64,000 nt of DNA from Polytrichum commune (taxonomy: Eukaryota; Streptophyta; Polytrichopsida; Polytrichales; Polytrichaceae). The translations under genes and the position numbers were made by a program. The stretch lies in the NCBI GenBank assembly GCA_950295325.1, contig OX485806.1, forward strand, positions 4,402,001 to 4,466,000, written 5' to 3'. The notes beneath the pieces were generated by a model. That model made no database searches, was not told the DNA's origin, and saw only the letters and a program-made list of their open reading frames with translations. This document shows positions 13,651 through 25,339 of the stretch, piece after piece (position 1 is the first letter of the stretch; the number at the start of each line of letters is the position of its first letter).

Positions 13651-14379
13651 TTGGCACAAATGGGTTAAATATTTGGAGATGATGGGAAGGTGACGAGCAT
13701 GCCTATGATGCTAAGTTTTCAATCTTAACAAAAATTGATTGTAATTCAAGATGACAAGGTGAAACTACTCGCAAAGGGACCAAGTCTTTTACTGAATCTC
13801 AATGATATGTTTCGCCATGTCCTCAATTTTATAGCCCATCAACAAAGTCAAATAATATATTGTAACTATGTTTACCTTTATTATGACACTAGTGTATTTA
13901 AGCCTAGTGACACAACATACAACGTATTTTGTCATATCCTTGTCATGGGACTCTTGTAGGCATCATGTAGTAGGTAGATTAATAGTGGGAAGCAAGCAAC
14001 ATGTCATGTTTGATTTTAGAGAGGACGTACTTGAAATATGTCCTTAAATATAAAGTGGTAGATTGGTGATATTATTTAAATAACAACTTGTGTTGATACA
14101 TAGAAAGACACATTTTGATTTAACATGACATCAAGACAATATGTACACATATTAAGTGTTTAAAAGCTCTTAGAAGTTTAAAAAATAAAGAGGTTCTTAA
14201 AGTTGAGTTTGTTAGAAATGGGTGTGTTGGTGAGGCCCTGCTTCATGGAGGCAACTTCTCTCACTTTCAATGGAGTTGGACATCTTGACTTACACTGTAT
14301 TCTTGAAAGGGAACTGGAGTAAATCTTGGCTCCATTTTGGTTGATAAATTTAGCAAGATTCTTAAGGTCCTTACATTTA

Positions 14380-15110
14380 CAGTCTAACCTCATTAATACG
14401 ACACTCGTTTACACAACACCCTCGACATTACGACATATATTTGCGTGACCAAACTTTTTAGTCCAAAACTTCCTCTTTTATACGACTACGACACTCGATA
14501 ATGCGACATTTAGAATCTCCATTTTGTCATATTAAGGAGGTAGTTAATGCTAAAATTCCTTTCATCTATGTTATGTACATCTAAAATACATCCATTTTCA
14601 CTTGGGAACTACGTGGGAACTTCACTTACCATTGGGAACTTAATGAGAATTAGGGTTACTAGTGTAGAATGGACATGGTTAGGGTTAGAGTGGCCTCCTG
14701 CCGAGTATGTTGCTAAACGTCATGCATCATTGTGGTTTAGTTTCTTATTAGAGGACTCTTTATATTTTGGTGTTAATGAAATTAATAGTTTTCAAAAGTT
14801 AATAGGGAATTTAGATAAGATGACAATTGCTAACTTGAGTAGGCAACACCCAAAATCTTTAGACTCTTATTTCAAAAGTTCTTGAGAATATTTGTATTTG
14901 TTTGGAGTTATAAGTTATTATTTCATACCATCTAGATTGCTTAAACTTGATATATACATATATATTTTAAGATTGTATTACTTATGTTTTCGTATTCTCT
15001 CGATAATACGACAACTTTACGCCATTTGTCATATCAATGAGAAGACGACACCTTGATAATACGACTTTTTTTGTGTTTCCCAAATGTGTCATACTAAAGA
15101 GGGAGAACAA
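14380..15110. mobile_element. pogo/Tigger-like Tc1-mariner element, non-autonomous or decayed
   Basis: The left end reads CAGTCTAACCTCATTAATAC. The reverse complement of the right end is TTGTTCTCCCTCTTTAGTATGAC, imperfectly matching it over about 23 positions. TA dinucleotides flank both ends (14,378-14,379 and 15,111-15,112), as expected for this superfamily. Sub-terminal iterations of a GATAATACGAC-type word occur near both ends (about 14,395, 14,490, 15,002, 15,053), which is typical of pogo-like elements. Length is about 730 bp, far shorter than an autonomous element. Confidence 0.6.
14547..14885 (+). pseudogene. C-terminal fragment of a pogo-like transposase (tentative)
   Basis: A 112-codon open frame inside the pogo-like element. 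It ends with SRQHPKSLDSYFKSS, resembling the C-terminal tails of pogo/Tigger transposases, which often end in a PCNA-binding-like box (Q-x-x-L-x-x-F/Y-F). Here the leading Q position is P, so the box is imperfect. The DDE catalytic core is absent, so it cannot be functional alone. Assignment rests on location within the TIRs plus the tail; the rest of the sequence is not one I recognise. Confidence 0.45.
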
Positions 15111-15112
15111 TA

Positions 15113-17491
15113 CACCATATCGTATATAAGAGTATATTCAAACTTGCTCCAATCTCTGAGTTGGACCAAGGTTGACACTGTGTCTACAAAGAGAATAGCT
15201 CAGGACTTGGCCAAAGGTATTTTTACAAACATACACTTTATTCATTCCGGTGTCTACGGATGACCAGTGTTCTTCTTCTTATGTACTCAAACTTCAACTT
15301 CCTACCACTTATAGATTCTAATTGACAAAAAGAAGAAGATAGACTCGACGGCCTCCCTTCAAAAGCAATGAGCCTCATAATATGATCTACATTTAAAGGA
15401 AGTATATATTTGCAATACAAATGACAAGGTTGCCTTTAGGATCTGAGAAATAAAATATAACTTCATCAATATAATTGCACAATTATTGCTTAGTATGTAT
15501 GTACATTGATCCCACACTAACATAGCATGATTATGTGTCTTGTTCAAGAAATTCTTGCATTGCAAGCAAAGCCTTAAAGCCTGCAAGTTGTAGGTTGCAA
15601 TGAGATGCAGAGTCTTGGGATTAGTTCTCTACACTGGTATGTGCAACTACATTGCCTTAATTGCGAATAGGTTGCTTGTTTACTCATGCAAATTACCTTG
15701 TGTCAAAACCAAATTGCAAAAACTTATGAATTTAATCTATTTATTTATAGGTACATGCATTACAATAAAAATAATTCATTAGAGTTTATTACCGTGACAT
15801 TAGTTATTCAAAATAATATGTAACATCGAGTGGGACAACCTAACTGAACATTTCAATGTGTTAGCTACCCATAACATGCATTACCATGCATGGGAATTAG
15901 GGATTTAAATTGGATATTTAGGCTTTAGGGTTAGTATGAAAAGACAAATTGAAATATGATAAGTAATAACTTGAATGAATTAAAATCTAGTTTCAGAATA
16001 TGTATTATATCATTTGAATCAACTCAAAATAAACTAGCCCAACACAACAAAAAACTAGTCTTTTGATACAAGGTGCACTTTCCAATAACATTCATGCACT
16101 ATGTATTAGGGATTAGCTGGATTCGGAAACAACACCAGATTATGCACCAATGATTTATTTTTTAGTGTGGCTCTACATGGCCATAATACAAATCACAAAC
16201 ATTTTGACATGGTCCTAAAATAGAGGTGAAATGAAAAAACATAGAAGCCAACTTTCTATGTGACATCCATTATGGTAGCCAAATTTTGTAAAGCAAATGA
16301 CCTAATAAAGTCACAAAGACAAATTGTGCCCAGATTGTCTACTATGTCACATGTGACAGTGTCACACTTGCTACAAGGAAATAAGAAGGGCACAAAAACG
16401 CAAGTAGGCACGTTGAATAGGAGTCTTCATCCTGATACTACGGACATAGTTACATTACAATGGCTGTGACGACAACATCATATATACAATATCGTAAATG
16501 TCCCAATCAAAATTTCAAATCAATTATTGTCAACGGAACTTCACTCCAAGCCCAAAGCTGTCCTATGATGAGGAGTGATCAAGCCACTGTGATCAGGACA
16601 ACACCACCATAGCTGGAGCGTGCTCATCAAGTCCTGCACTTATTCTAGGGCAATGCAAACAAAAGTCCACATGTGGACTCACAAACTACATGTTTTATGA
16701 ACGTATAACTATGATATGCAACATCGACTTGTCACTACTAAAAACTATGGCCAACGGATTAGCAGCAGCTTACACCTCACAAATGATCATAAGTCACACA
16801 TTATATAATTTACTTGTGCCTAAACTTCCACTATGCAGCATGTTTGTAGTTATTTTTTTAACATAGTTGATCACTTCACCTACTCCAAAACAATAGCAAC
16901 CCACAGTTAGTGGTCCTGCACCATGCAGCTGCAAGGTCTGATTATTTTGTTGATGTCCAGTTACACTCCTGTTGGCTTTGTTATGTCCGTCTCCCAGATG
17001 TTGGACGGTCTTCAAGCCCTTGCAATTCCTCCATGCGGTTGTTGCACAATATGTTGCTGTGGTATGCTCTAACCCATCAAAAACCTGTTCTAACTTTTTT
17101 TTTCTTTTCATGTCATGATCTCAACTCGATGTCAATCCTTGGTGCCCTCCAAAGACTACACGTCGAAAGCTGAAGTTGATTTAACCATGCCACCCGTCTT
17201 CAATGGGGCTAATCTTATCCTTCAATGACAAGAGTTACCTCAGCAATAAAAGAAAAAGAGATACACAGGACTTCACCTAGCAGTTGAATGAGTGTTACAT
17301 CATTCGATGCGGAAGACAGGCGCAACAGTTCCAGAAATCTTCCAAGCAATTCCTGGCCTGCAATTTTTTTTGCATTGGATGAGATTAGCTCCCTCAAGTA
17401 ATAAGGTTATCTGAACTGATGCTGAAACACGGGGTTCAATTCATAACCCTCACAAATGCTCCACAAGAGGAGCCCGTCTTGTGTGAGAATT
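15113..17491. other. intergenic and 3' flank of the KH-RING gene
   Basis: No supported gene. The segment nearest 17,491 probably includes the 3' untranslated region of the KH-RING gene on the minus strand. An open minus frame at 17,215-17,397 looks somewhat protein-like but cannot be joined in frame, since the last KH-RING exon has its own stop. Confidence 0.5.
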
Positions 17492-20400
17492 TCAGACCGA
17501 TGCACCTGGAACCCAGTTCCACAAGTGGTAGCTGGACGCAGTGGTGTTGAGCTTGGGAAGAACAGTTTCTGGTGCAGGGATATGATGATTGCCTCGTGGG
17601 TGGAGGGCTACAATGGGTTCACGACACAAGGGGCAGGTCAGCAGGCCTCCCACACATGAGAAACAAAACAAATCGTGTCCGCATCCCTGCAAGGCCCACA
17701 CTTCCAATTCATCAGCTCTTAAGTCGAGTGCATTAACATCTTGTTTGACATGGCCTATGGGCAGAGGGAATAGCAATCTGAAGGGTGATTGACGTAGTGG
17801 TCAGGCTAAGCAATTTTGTTAACATTATCACCCTTGATTGATGACCTTGCCATGGCTTGACCACTATGTACAGTAATGCAGTAATGGACAAATATTACTC
17901 TGGCATCGGTTGTAGTAGGTTAGACGCCTCCTTCAGCCCATGGTGGGTCGTCTCGCATCCATTAACTAGCTCATAACACATATCATACAGGATATCTAAT
18001 GATGGGTCATGTCTGGGCGTATATAGGGCTTCCTATGACACCTACGCTTAGAAGAAAACTGTCACAACATGGTTCGCCTCAAGGTGGTCTATCTGCTAGA
18101 GCTCTTCTCTGGTCGGAGGTTGTGCATTTAGGACAATATACAGCTGTTGAGAACATTCAGATTAATTTCCACACTGAAATTTGAATGATCAAGTTGTAAT
18201 CATAGTGCAGATAATTATGTTTAAACAATCGAGGACCAAATCTTTTGTATATGAAAAATTAGGTAGCTGGAGTTTGGAACGTGTACCACAAGGTGGACGC
18301 TGGCCTGTTGCTCAAGGCAAACAACGCACAGGTTGTCATCCACATCCTCTTGCAAGGGAGCAACCTCATACAAACTGTAGTCTGGTGCATCTTGAGCCAT
18401 CCAGGCGAAATTGGATAAACTCTCCCGCAGAAAATCGCAACGAGAAACGTCAAATGGTGTGCAGGGTGTACTGTCCAAGAAAACACAGTGACTCCCAGCA
18501 TCTGATCTTTCATCCGGTGGTGAGATGGGGAGTGGCAAGCCACCGTCCCCGAAAATGCTAAACAAGCTGGAATCCAATTGGAATGCTGTTGTTTGTAGTT
18601 GCTGGCTGGCTCTGATTTCCGGGCTAGTCATGTCTGACCAAAGGCTGTGCTCATGGGTCTTCAGGTTGAGGTTCTGGTTATGGTGGTGAATGAGGCTGGG
18701 ATCCTTCTTGTTGTTAGTGTTGTTGTTCATGGAGCGATTGCGCTGGAGGATTCGCTGTTCAAGGCGCACTTGCTGAAGAGCTTGCTCCAAGGAAGCCACG
18801 GATTGTTGCAGCCCATGATCAATTAGTTCAAGCTCTGCTGCACAATCTTGGGTGTGGTCTATGTCAGGACTCTGCAATCGCATCACTTGTCTCTCCTGCA
18901 CACTCAATGTTCAGATGTTATCGGTCACTCCCAAGCACCCTTGATTAATCGATTAAGAATAGTAACCACAGTGACCCACTTGTGACATACCATATTGTGA
19001 TATATCTGGAGCTGAAATAATTGTGATATCAGACGAGGGAGTGACTTGCAATGCAAAAAAAATTAAATGGCTGTTCGTTATGCAAGAACCAATTTGTTTC
19101 ACCTGAGTTTGCCAGTCAAAGTAGCCATTGGACTGGCGGGTCAGACCGTGGTGGTTCTGTCCATGGCCATCCATTCCAGTGCCCCCTTTCAGAAGCTGCT
19201 CCTGTAGGCACATTAATCCACAGACCCTTATTTTAGAGATAGTCTCGCTCAGAGATAGCTTGAGGGCAGGATCGCACAGATCAATCTGCCAACAGTGTGG
19301 CTTACTGGGAGACACCAAAATGTAGTATTGGAATACTGACTTCATCCAAAGTTTTTGCCTTCCAGAGGCGACATGGCATGTGTTAATAAAATAAAATTAT
19401 TCTCATAAACAGAAAACAGGTGCCTCTCCACTTAATAATGTTCAGTAAAGCACTCATATTTGCATGAAAAGTTCTTGGCTGCTTGAAAATCCATATTTGC
19501 ATCACATAATGTCCAAACTTTTGCAAAAGTGTGTGTGTGTGTTTTGAGGAAAGGTTTTGCCACTAAAATATGGTATTGCATTACTGACTTTATCCAAGGA
19601 TTTTGCATTCTAGAGACGGCATGGAAGGGGTTAATGGACTAGTGTACCTGAGTGGTTTCAAGGACGGCTGCCTGAGGTTGCTTGTTGTTCTGGTGTGGGG
19701 AACCCTGCACTTGCGCTTGCTGTTGTTGTTGCTGCTGCTGTTGCTGCAAGTGTTGCAACCACAGGTGGTGTGGAGCATACGGCATCGCGGAAGAAACTGG
19801 GCTGGTGTTCATCTGAGCACCTCCATCCCCTGTTTTCGGAGGTTGCTCATTAGCATTGGCAAAAGCCTTCCGTGGAGGAGGCTGGTAATAGAATTCCACT
19901 CCGTTGATCACGTGCTCCCTCTGCACAAACTCCCCCCGGCGCTTGCACTCACAAAGATCCTTGTACTTTGCAACAGCTTGCTCTATCAAAGCCACAGCGG
20001 CATGCACTACTGATTTCTTGCCTTGGATACGAAATATCCGAATGGGGATGGAATCCAACCTGTAAGAAATTTCGATGAAGAAGCTGTCAATCATCAGTTG
20101 GCCAAAACAGGAAAACCTCTACAAACCCATCTACCATTCACAACTTCTTGCAAGTGTCGATGAGTTGGAGGTAATGGAAGTGACAAATACCGGCAAGAAT
20201 TCAGTCCATGACTGTCAATCACCAGTTGGCCATAAATAGAAACTTCTACAAAACCATCCCCATTCAAAACTTCTTGCACGTGTCGATAAGGTTGAGGATA
20301 TGGATGTGATGAATGGCGGCAAGATTCAGTCCATGACTGTCAATTATCTGTTGGCCATAAAGAGAACCCTCTACAAAGCCACAAACCATCCACAATTTCT

Positions 20401-22508
20401 TGCAAGTGTCTGAGTTTGAGGTAATGGAAGTGACGAATACCGGCAGTCCATGACTGTCAGTCATCACGTATCCATAAACAGAAAATCTCTACGCAACCAT
20501 CCCCCATTCAAAATTTCTTGCAAGGTTCGATGAGTTTGAGGAAATGGAAGTGACGAATACCGGCAGTCCATGACTGTCAATCATCAGTTGGCCATTAACA
20601 GGAAACACCATTCACACTTACTTGCAAGCGTCGATGAGTTTGAGGTAAAGGAAGTGATTCATACCGGCAAGATTCAGTCCATGACTGCACAATAGCGCCA
20701 GTGACCTGTCCAATCAACCTGGCACTGATACCTCTCGCACCAATTACAAACCCGGCTGCCAAGAGCGTCACTCGCATCAACGCTTGAGTCCCGGCGGCCT
20801 GGTAATCGGTGCTCACCACGCGGTGATCCTCAGAAGGCATTGTGGGTGCTCCTGCACTCTGGGCATCAGCTACAGCGCTGCCACTCCGAGGTCCCCGAGC
20901 AAGACGACGCCGGCTCTCGACCGCAGCTCGCATGCTCTGCTTTTGTTGCTGCTTTTGGGCCGTCGTTGATCCTTTTCCTGCCTGTTATGTTCACGTTCAC
21001 AAAGGAGGCTTACATAAAAATTTCAAGATGCCTGTCATCGTTTCTATGAACCTTGTAGAACGCGGTACAACACTGCATCACAATTTCAACAATGTGGAGA
21101 TTTGAGCAATATGGGTACCTGCAAGGGCCGGACAGCTACACCATTGTTGCTGGATGGTTCATTATGCTTGTGTTGATGCTTCGAAGGTTTACATGGTGTG
21201 ATGGGATGGTAATGATCGGCGTCCAAATGTTGCTGCTGCTCCACTCGTACATCAATGTTCTGAAGGTAGGCGAGAAGACAAATTATAAGCTTTCCCAGAA
21301 CAAACTACTCATTTTTAAAAAGTGCATGGAAATTGAATTCCAAAACATTGAGCTTCATGTCGGGATGCCCAGAAACCATTAGAATGTGAACATGCAACAC
21401 CCACAGTGATTCATACAGACATTCACATGGCTGGATTAGTCACCTCAACAATTAGCACTGCTGGCTGTGGATGCACTAACGGTACAGAAATTAGTGATCA
21501 GCAGCAGCAGCAAAGGTTTGGGTAGACTATCCAGCCTGCGTAACTGCTTCGACTCCTGGTAGAACGGAAATGGGGCAGTTACGTTACATAATTAGTAACT
21601 TCACCACAACTGCTTGAGAAAAATATTCTACCACGTTTTTTACCTCACCTGCATTTCTCTCTCATTCTATCAAGAACTCCGGGAAGTGGAGTGGACATAC
21701 ATCTGTATGGTCATTTCTCAAGCCAGTTGACATGAGATGTAAGTATAATAGCAATTTATGACTTCACTAGGTACTTACAGACATGCTGTATGGTTGAGCC
21801 CAGGGTTTTGTCACAATGGCTCTATGGGTTAATGGACTCAGAAAGGGCACTGCATTGCAGATCACGCCTTCAGGAATGGCACAAAATTATTCCCGTAGAA
21901 ACAAGATTTCACAAAAATGTGCTAGAAAATCTCATGCGCTCCGGGACAAGTCTAACCTATCAGCAAAGTGATGCTTTGAGGAATATACCGAGCCTTCTAC
22001 CCAGAGATCACCATTGATGTCAGCTGAGAGAAATGGGTTTGAAGGGCAATAACGGAGGTCAAGTCAAAACAAAGTTTGGGAGGGAGACTGACAAATTAGG
22101 CAATGAACAATTGCAGTCAAAACGGATGGTCGATCGGCACCACTTCCTGAGCTGTCACATGAATCTTTGATTCACCAAGCGGGTTTTCGGCTAAAAACAG
22201 CAAGAGAGAATCAATCTCCGAAAATGAGGACTCTGTAAACCCACACCCAACCCAACCCATCACACACAAGAACACAGACATACAGACAGACTCTCAAAAA
22301 TCTGTGTCAAGCACATACAATATCCCCTGAGATTTAGCCCTTGCACATGAGTACACAAACAATCATCCCTGCGGCAAACCCAGGAAGATTAATATGCTCG
22401 CAAACTGGATTCCAGTCACGGTCGATCTTCGGAGGCTCGACTTACCGCCGCTTCTAAGTCGTAACCTTGAAATGCGCCCTGACCACCTTGAATGCTCGCC
22501 AAGAACAT
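17492..22508 (-). CDS. KH domain / RING-HC finger protein, putative RNA-binding E3 ubiquitin ligase
   Basis: Six coding exons on the minus strand: 22508-22446, 20981-20665, 20059-19648, 19201-19103, 18895-18287 and 17686-17492. All introns are GT-AG and phases match, giving 564 residues. A KH domain (about residues 90-165) shows the GxxG loop as GARG in GFVIGARGISARLIGQ and is split by intron 2; the second half includes IRIFRIQGKKSVVHAAVALI. A glutamine run of ten follows at about 232-241, then a low-complexity region with a helical stretch (LEQALQQVRLEQRILQ). A C3HC4 RING ends the protein, with ligands C487, C490, C502, H504, C508, C511, C518 and C521, also split by an intron. KH plus C-terminal RING resembles the MEX3 layout, so RNA-linked ubiquitination is inferred. 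The start ATG at 22,508 is inferred from an in-frame junction at a GTAAGT donor; a start at 20,933 is the alternative. Intron 2 is made of tandem repeats. Confidence 0.85.
19314..19636. repeat. 70-bp direct duplication inside KH-RING intron 3
   Basis: The blocks 19,314-19,386 and 19,563-19,636 match in the same orientation: TATTG-AATACTGAC-TCATCCAA and TTTTGC-TTC-AGAG-CG-CATGG, ending in GTTAAT. The second block ends 11 bp from the intron's 5' splice site (minus strand donor at 19,647). Between them lies a short GT run near 19,530. Confidence 0.75.
20085..20690. repeat. ~120-bp tandem repeat, five copies, filling KH-RING intron 2
   Basis: Five imperfect units start at about 20,089, 20,211, 20,337, 20,456 and 20,577. 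Each contains a variant of CTGTCAATCATCAGTTGGCC, CTTGCAAGTGTCGATGAG and GAAGTGACGAATACCGGCA, then a form of AGTCCATGACTG. The last unit runs into the 3' end of coding exon 2, so the repeats copy the exon end and the splice donor; see findings. Confidence 0.9.
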
Positions 22509-24030
22509 AGCCGATGGACAAAGGTCTACCTGCAAAAGCGATGGTTATGTATCCGAATCAGGTCCTGATGAGTCTGTGAAGTCTGTGTCAAATCTTCAGC
22601 AGCTGCTGTATGTGCAGAGTAAAGAAGAAGAATATGCTTGACATCCATGCATGCCATGGGTTTTTATTGCTGTCCTCTTCCCGCCATGTGATGCGAGAAT
22701 AGAATGCAATTTGTTGGTGGGATTCACCCCCTTTTCCCTGCCGGATTTCACTCCTCCGGTGTCTATAGGCTGATCATCTACCTTCCCTTCACTTACTTAG
22801 CCTCTGCTCACTCCCTCTACTCTACTTCCCATACCCTGTCATCCTTCTTGCATGTGTGGTTTTGTGAATTCATTAGCATAACCCTTCCACCATGGAAATT
22901 ACACCTGTCTGCAACGTGCCATGATTCGTAAGTTCATCGGTTGGGACGCTGACGCGATGGAAATCCACATGAATCAAAATAGAATGTCCCTCGGATCAAT
23001 CATCGAGCAACTTAACAAATGACGACCTTTTACCAAAATCAGCACAAATTGGATGAAAAGATTGGGTTTTCCTTGCCCCTGATTAGGCACAAAGCCGAAC
23101 CCTGCGTCTCCCGAATGCGAGAACTGATTGAGATCAATAAACACCAACAAACTGTGGGAATTTGTCACGATGCTTCCGACGAAACTGTTGACATTGTGAG
23201 ACCACCTGTAGTACCTATTGAAGTATTGATGGATTTTTCTAGACTACTATTTCATGTACTTTGTGTGAATGCACTCTACAAAGACTTCATAAGATTTTCC
23301 ACACTTTCAAAACATGCTTGAATTCATTCTTTATTATGTTATCCCTAGAACCTTAAACCCTCGTGCTAAGTTATGTAAGTATATAAGTAATGTGTGCCCG
23401 GCCTTGCGATCTGCACCATTGGGTGAAATCTTCATTCTCGACCGGCCTAAGATGTGGCCTACCGGTGACAAAGTACTTGCAAGCGGACACAATTCATCAC
23501 CTTCTTGGTCCACGTATGATTCCTAGCTCTAAGCTCATCATCATATCGACATCCCCCATATTGCCTTTTAATTCACCAGGGGTTCATGTAACTACAAACG
23601 CCCAAGCCCACATTGAAACGCACATTTATGTTGTCGTTATAATGGTTGCGTGGCCCAATTACTACACGAGTCCCAATTGCTATCGACGTAGCTTCACAAG
23701 GGAGCCCAACAAGTTTAGGAACTGCATAGGTATGTACTTGCTAGACTGCATTATCATATGATGATATGATATTTCAAAATTTAGGTATGCATTTGTTGTA
23801 AACAAGGTGAATTCTATACAAATTTTGACAAACCTTTTAACAATTGATATGATCAAGTGTTTAATGATTTTCTTTTACAAAATACAATCCTAAATTGATA
23901 CATTCTTTGATATGGCACACACTCGCTTTTGTTAATTGAAGTCAAAATTTGTCAACCTATTAATTCATATTGACGTTTTCATATTGTTCAATAATCAGGT
24001 TTGCATGAAGTTTATTTGTGTGTTCTTAGA
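22509..24030. promoter_or_regulatory. upstream region of the KH-RING gene (5' UTR and promoter, unresolved)
   Basis: Immediately upstream (minus strand) of the inferred start. A TTTTGCAG|GTAGACC junction at about 22,530 could be a 5' UTR acceptor or donor. I could not place a TATA box or transcription start with confidence. The rest of the segment to 24.0 kb has no recognisable gene. Confidence 0.35.
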
Positions 24031-24036
24031 GATTGA

Positions 24037-24330
24037 AATTGTACTCGAAAGTTGTATTGATATTGCATAACTCCAAACAATAAATGACATCAAATTATAC
24101 CAAAACTAAGGGACAAGGTAAGACACCGTTTCGGTATATAGTGTCACCTACTATTTGGAGTCATGTAGTGCTATATCATTTTGCTAAGAATGTAAGCTTT
24201 TACCAAGTAAAGTCATTCATGTTGTGTATTGTCCATACAACCTATTTAACTCATGTTGGTTACAAATGACATCTGTAGTCTTCATTGTTATCGCCTTGTG
24301 TAATTTCAAAGAGTAATTGACACTAAACAA
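24037..24330. mobile_element. degenerate MITE fragments related to 62,235-62,477
   Basis: 24,136-24,260 matches the 5' half of the intact MITE at 62,235 (TAGTGTCACCTACTATTTGG, then AGTGCTATATC and TTTACCA-GTAAAGT). 24,050-24,092 resembles its 3' end (ATTGCATAACTCCAAACAAT). The 3'-like piece lies before the 5'-like piece, so this is probably two abutting, eroded copies. Confidence 0.55.
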
Positions 24331-25256
24331 CATAGATGGCGTAGTGGTAAGTTTGTTCTTACATACCAACCACTCTCCATACATTCTATGTAACAAACAA
24401 AGAAAACAAGATTGAGGATTATTATCGACCCAATTAACCTAAAATAAGGAGAATAGGAACATATAATGATAAAATTACCTCCACTTATGCAAATGAGAAG
24501 CCGCGGCTCATAATATTATGGAGCCACATTTGGGTCTCAATAACACATTCTACTATAGGTATTTACTTCACATCATGGGACTTGAAGAGGTAAAACGGTG
24601 GGTAAATGGTGGGTAAATGGTGATCATAATTATTAGGGGTTCAAGTTTTCAGCGATTTTTTTTTGGGGCTGGGTGGATCATCACGACAAGATTGGCATTG
24701 AATCACGTTGATATAATGACTCCCGATCCTCCCCCATCATTAGTTGGCAAAGCCCCTCTCTACACTACTTACTAGCTAGTAGTTCTCATATTAACTTACA
24801 TCCTCTCTTTCCGGTAAGTGTTGAGAAAACTAACTTACTACCTAGTGCATATACGGTTTCCTATATATTAGAGACTAGTATAATTCATGTGCATAAACAA
24901 AACCAAACATTTACATGGATTACTTACCACACTTGGGTATTCTCAAGCTTCCAAATGTCTTTAACTTGCTTAATGCTTGGCAATGAAATCCCGGGTGGGG
25001 GTGCACTTAGGTTGATGTGTAAGTGAATCTTCACATTGTATTTGGTGGGTATTGATTTTATACTTCTTTAAGCATACAATTATTCAATTTATATAGGCCC
25101 AACAATAAAGAAAGAAAGAAAAGGAACGTCCGTGTTTTTTACATAGACGTGTGAAGTTCGTTCACCAAATCTTATCCACATCCGCAGGAGTATGGGGTTG
25201 GAGGTGGCTTAATGCCTATTTTCACAGGTGAATCATAACTTACTTTGTTATGTTAA

Positions 25257-25301
<45 letters not shown>

Positions 25302-25339
25302 GGTGTGGTTTATGGGGGATGGTTAACCGAGGGGAATCG
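24331..25339. other. intergenic, AT-rich, with a TA microsatellite
   Basis: No gene recognised. A GT run changes into a long (TA)n run at about 25,257-25,299. Confidence 0.6.

Noticed and set aside
17215..17397. Possible extra KH-RING exon (minus strand)
   Set aside because: The RING exon has its own in-frame stop at 17,492 and no donor precedes it that would join this frame.
18259..18561. Other-frame open segments over the KH-RING exon, both strands
   Set aside because: They overlap the exon encoding the acidic region and the first RING cysteines, which has clear phase-matched splice sites.
19603..20013. 136-codon plus-strand frame over the KH exon
   Set aside because: Antisense to the exon encoding the KH second half and the glutamine run; its leucine run is the complement of the CAG/CAA tract.
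24330..24360. ATGGCGTAGTGGTAAG segment as a tRNA A-box
   Set aside because: No matching B-box or clover-leaf arms follow at the right distance.
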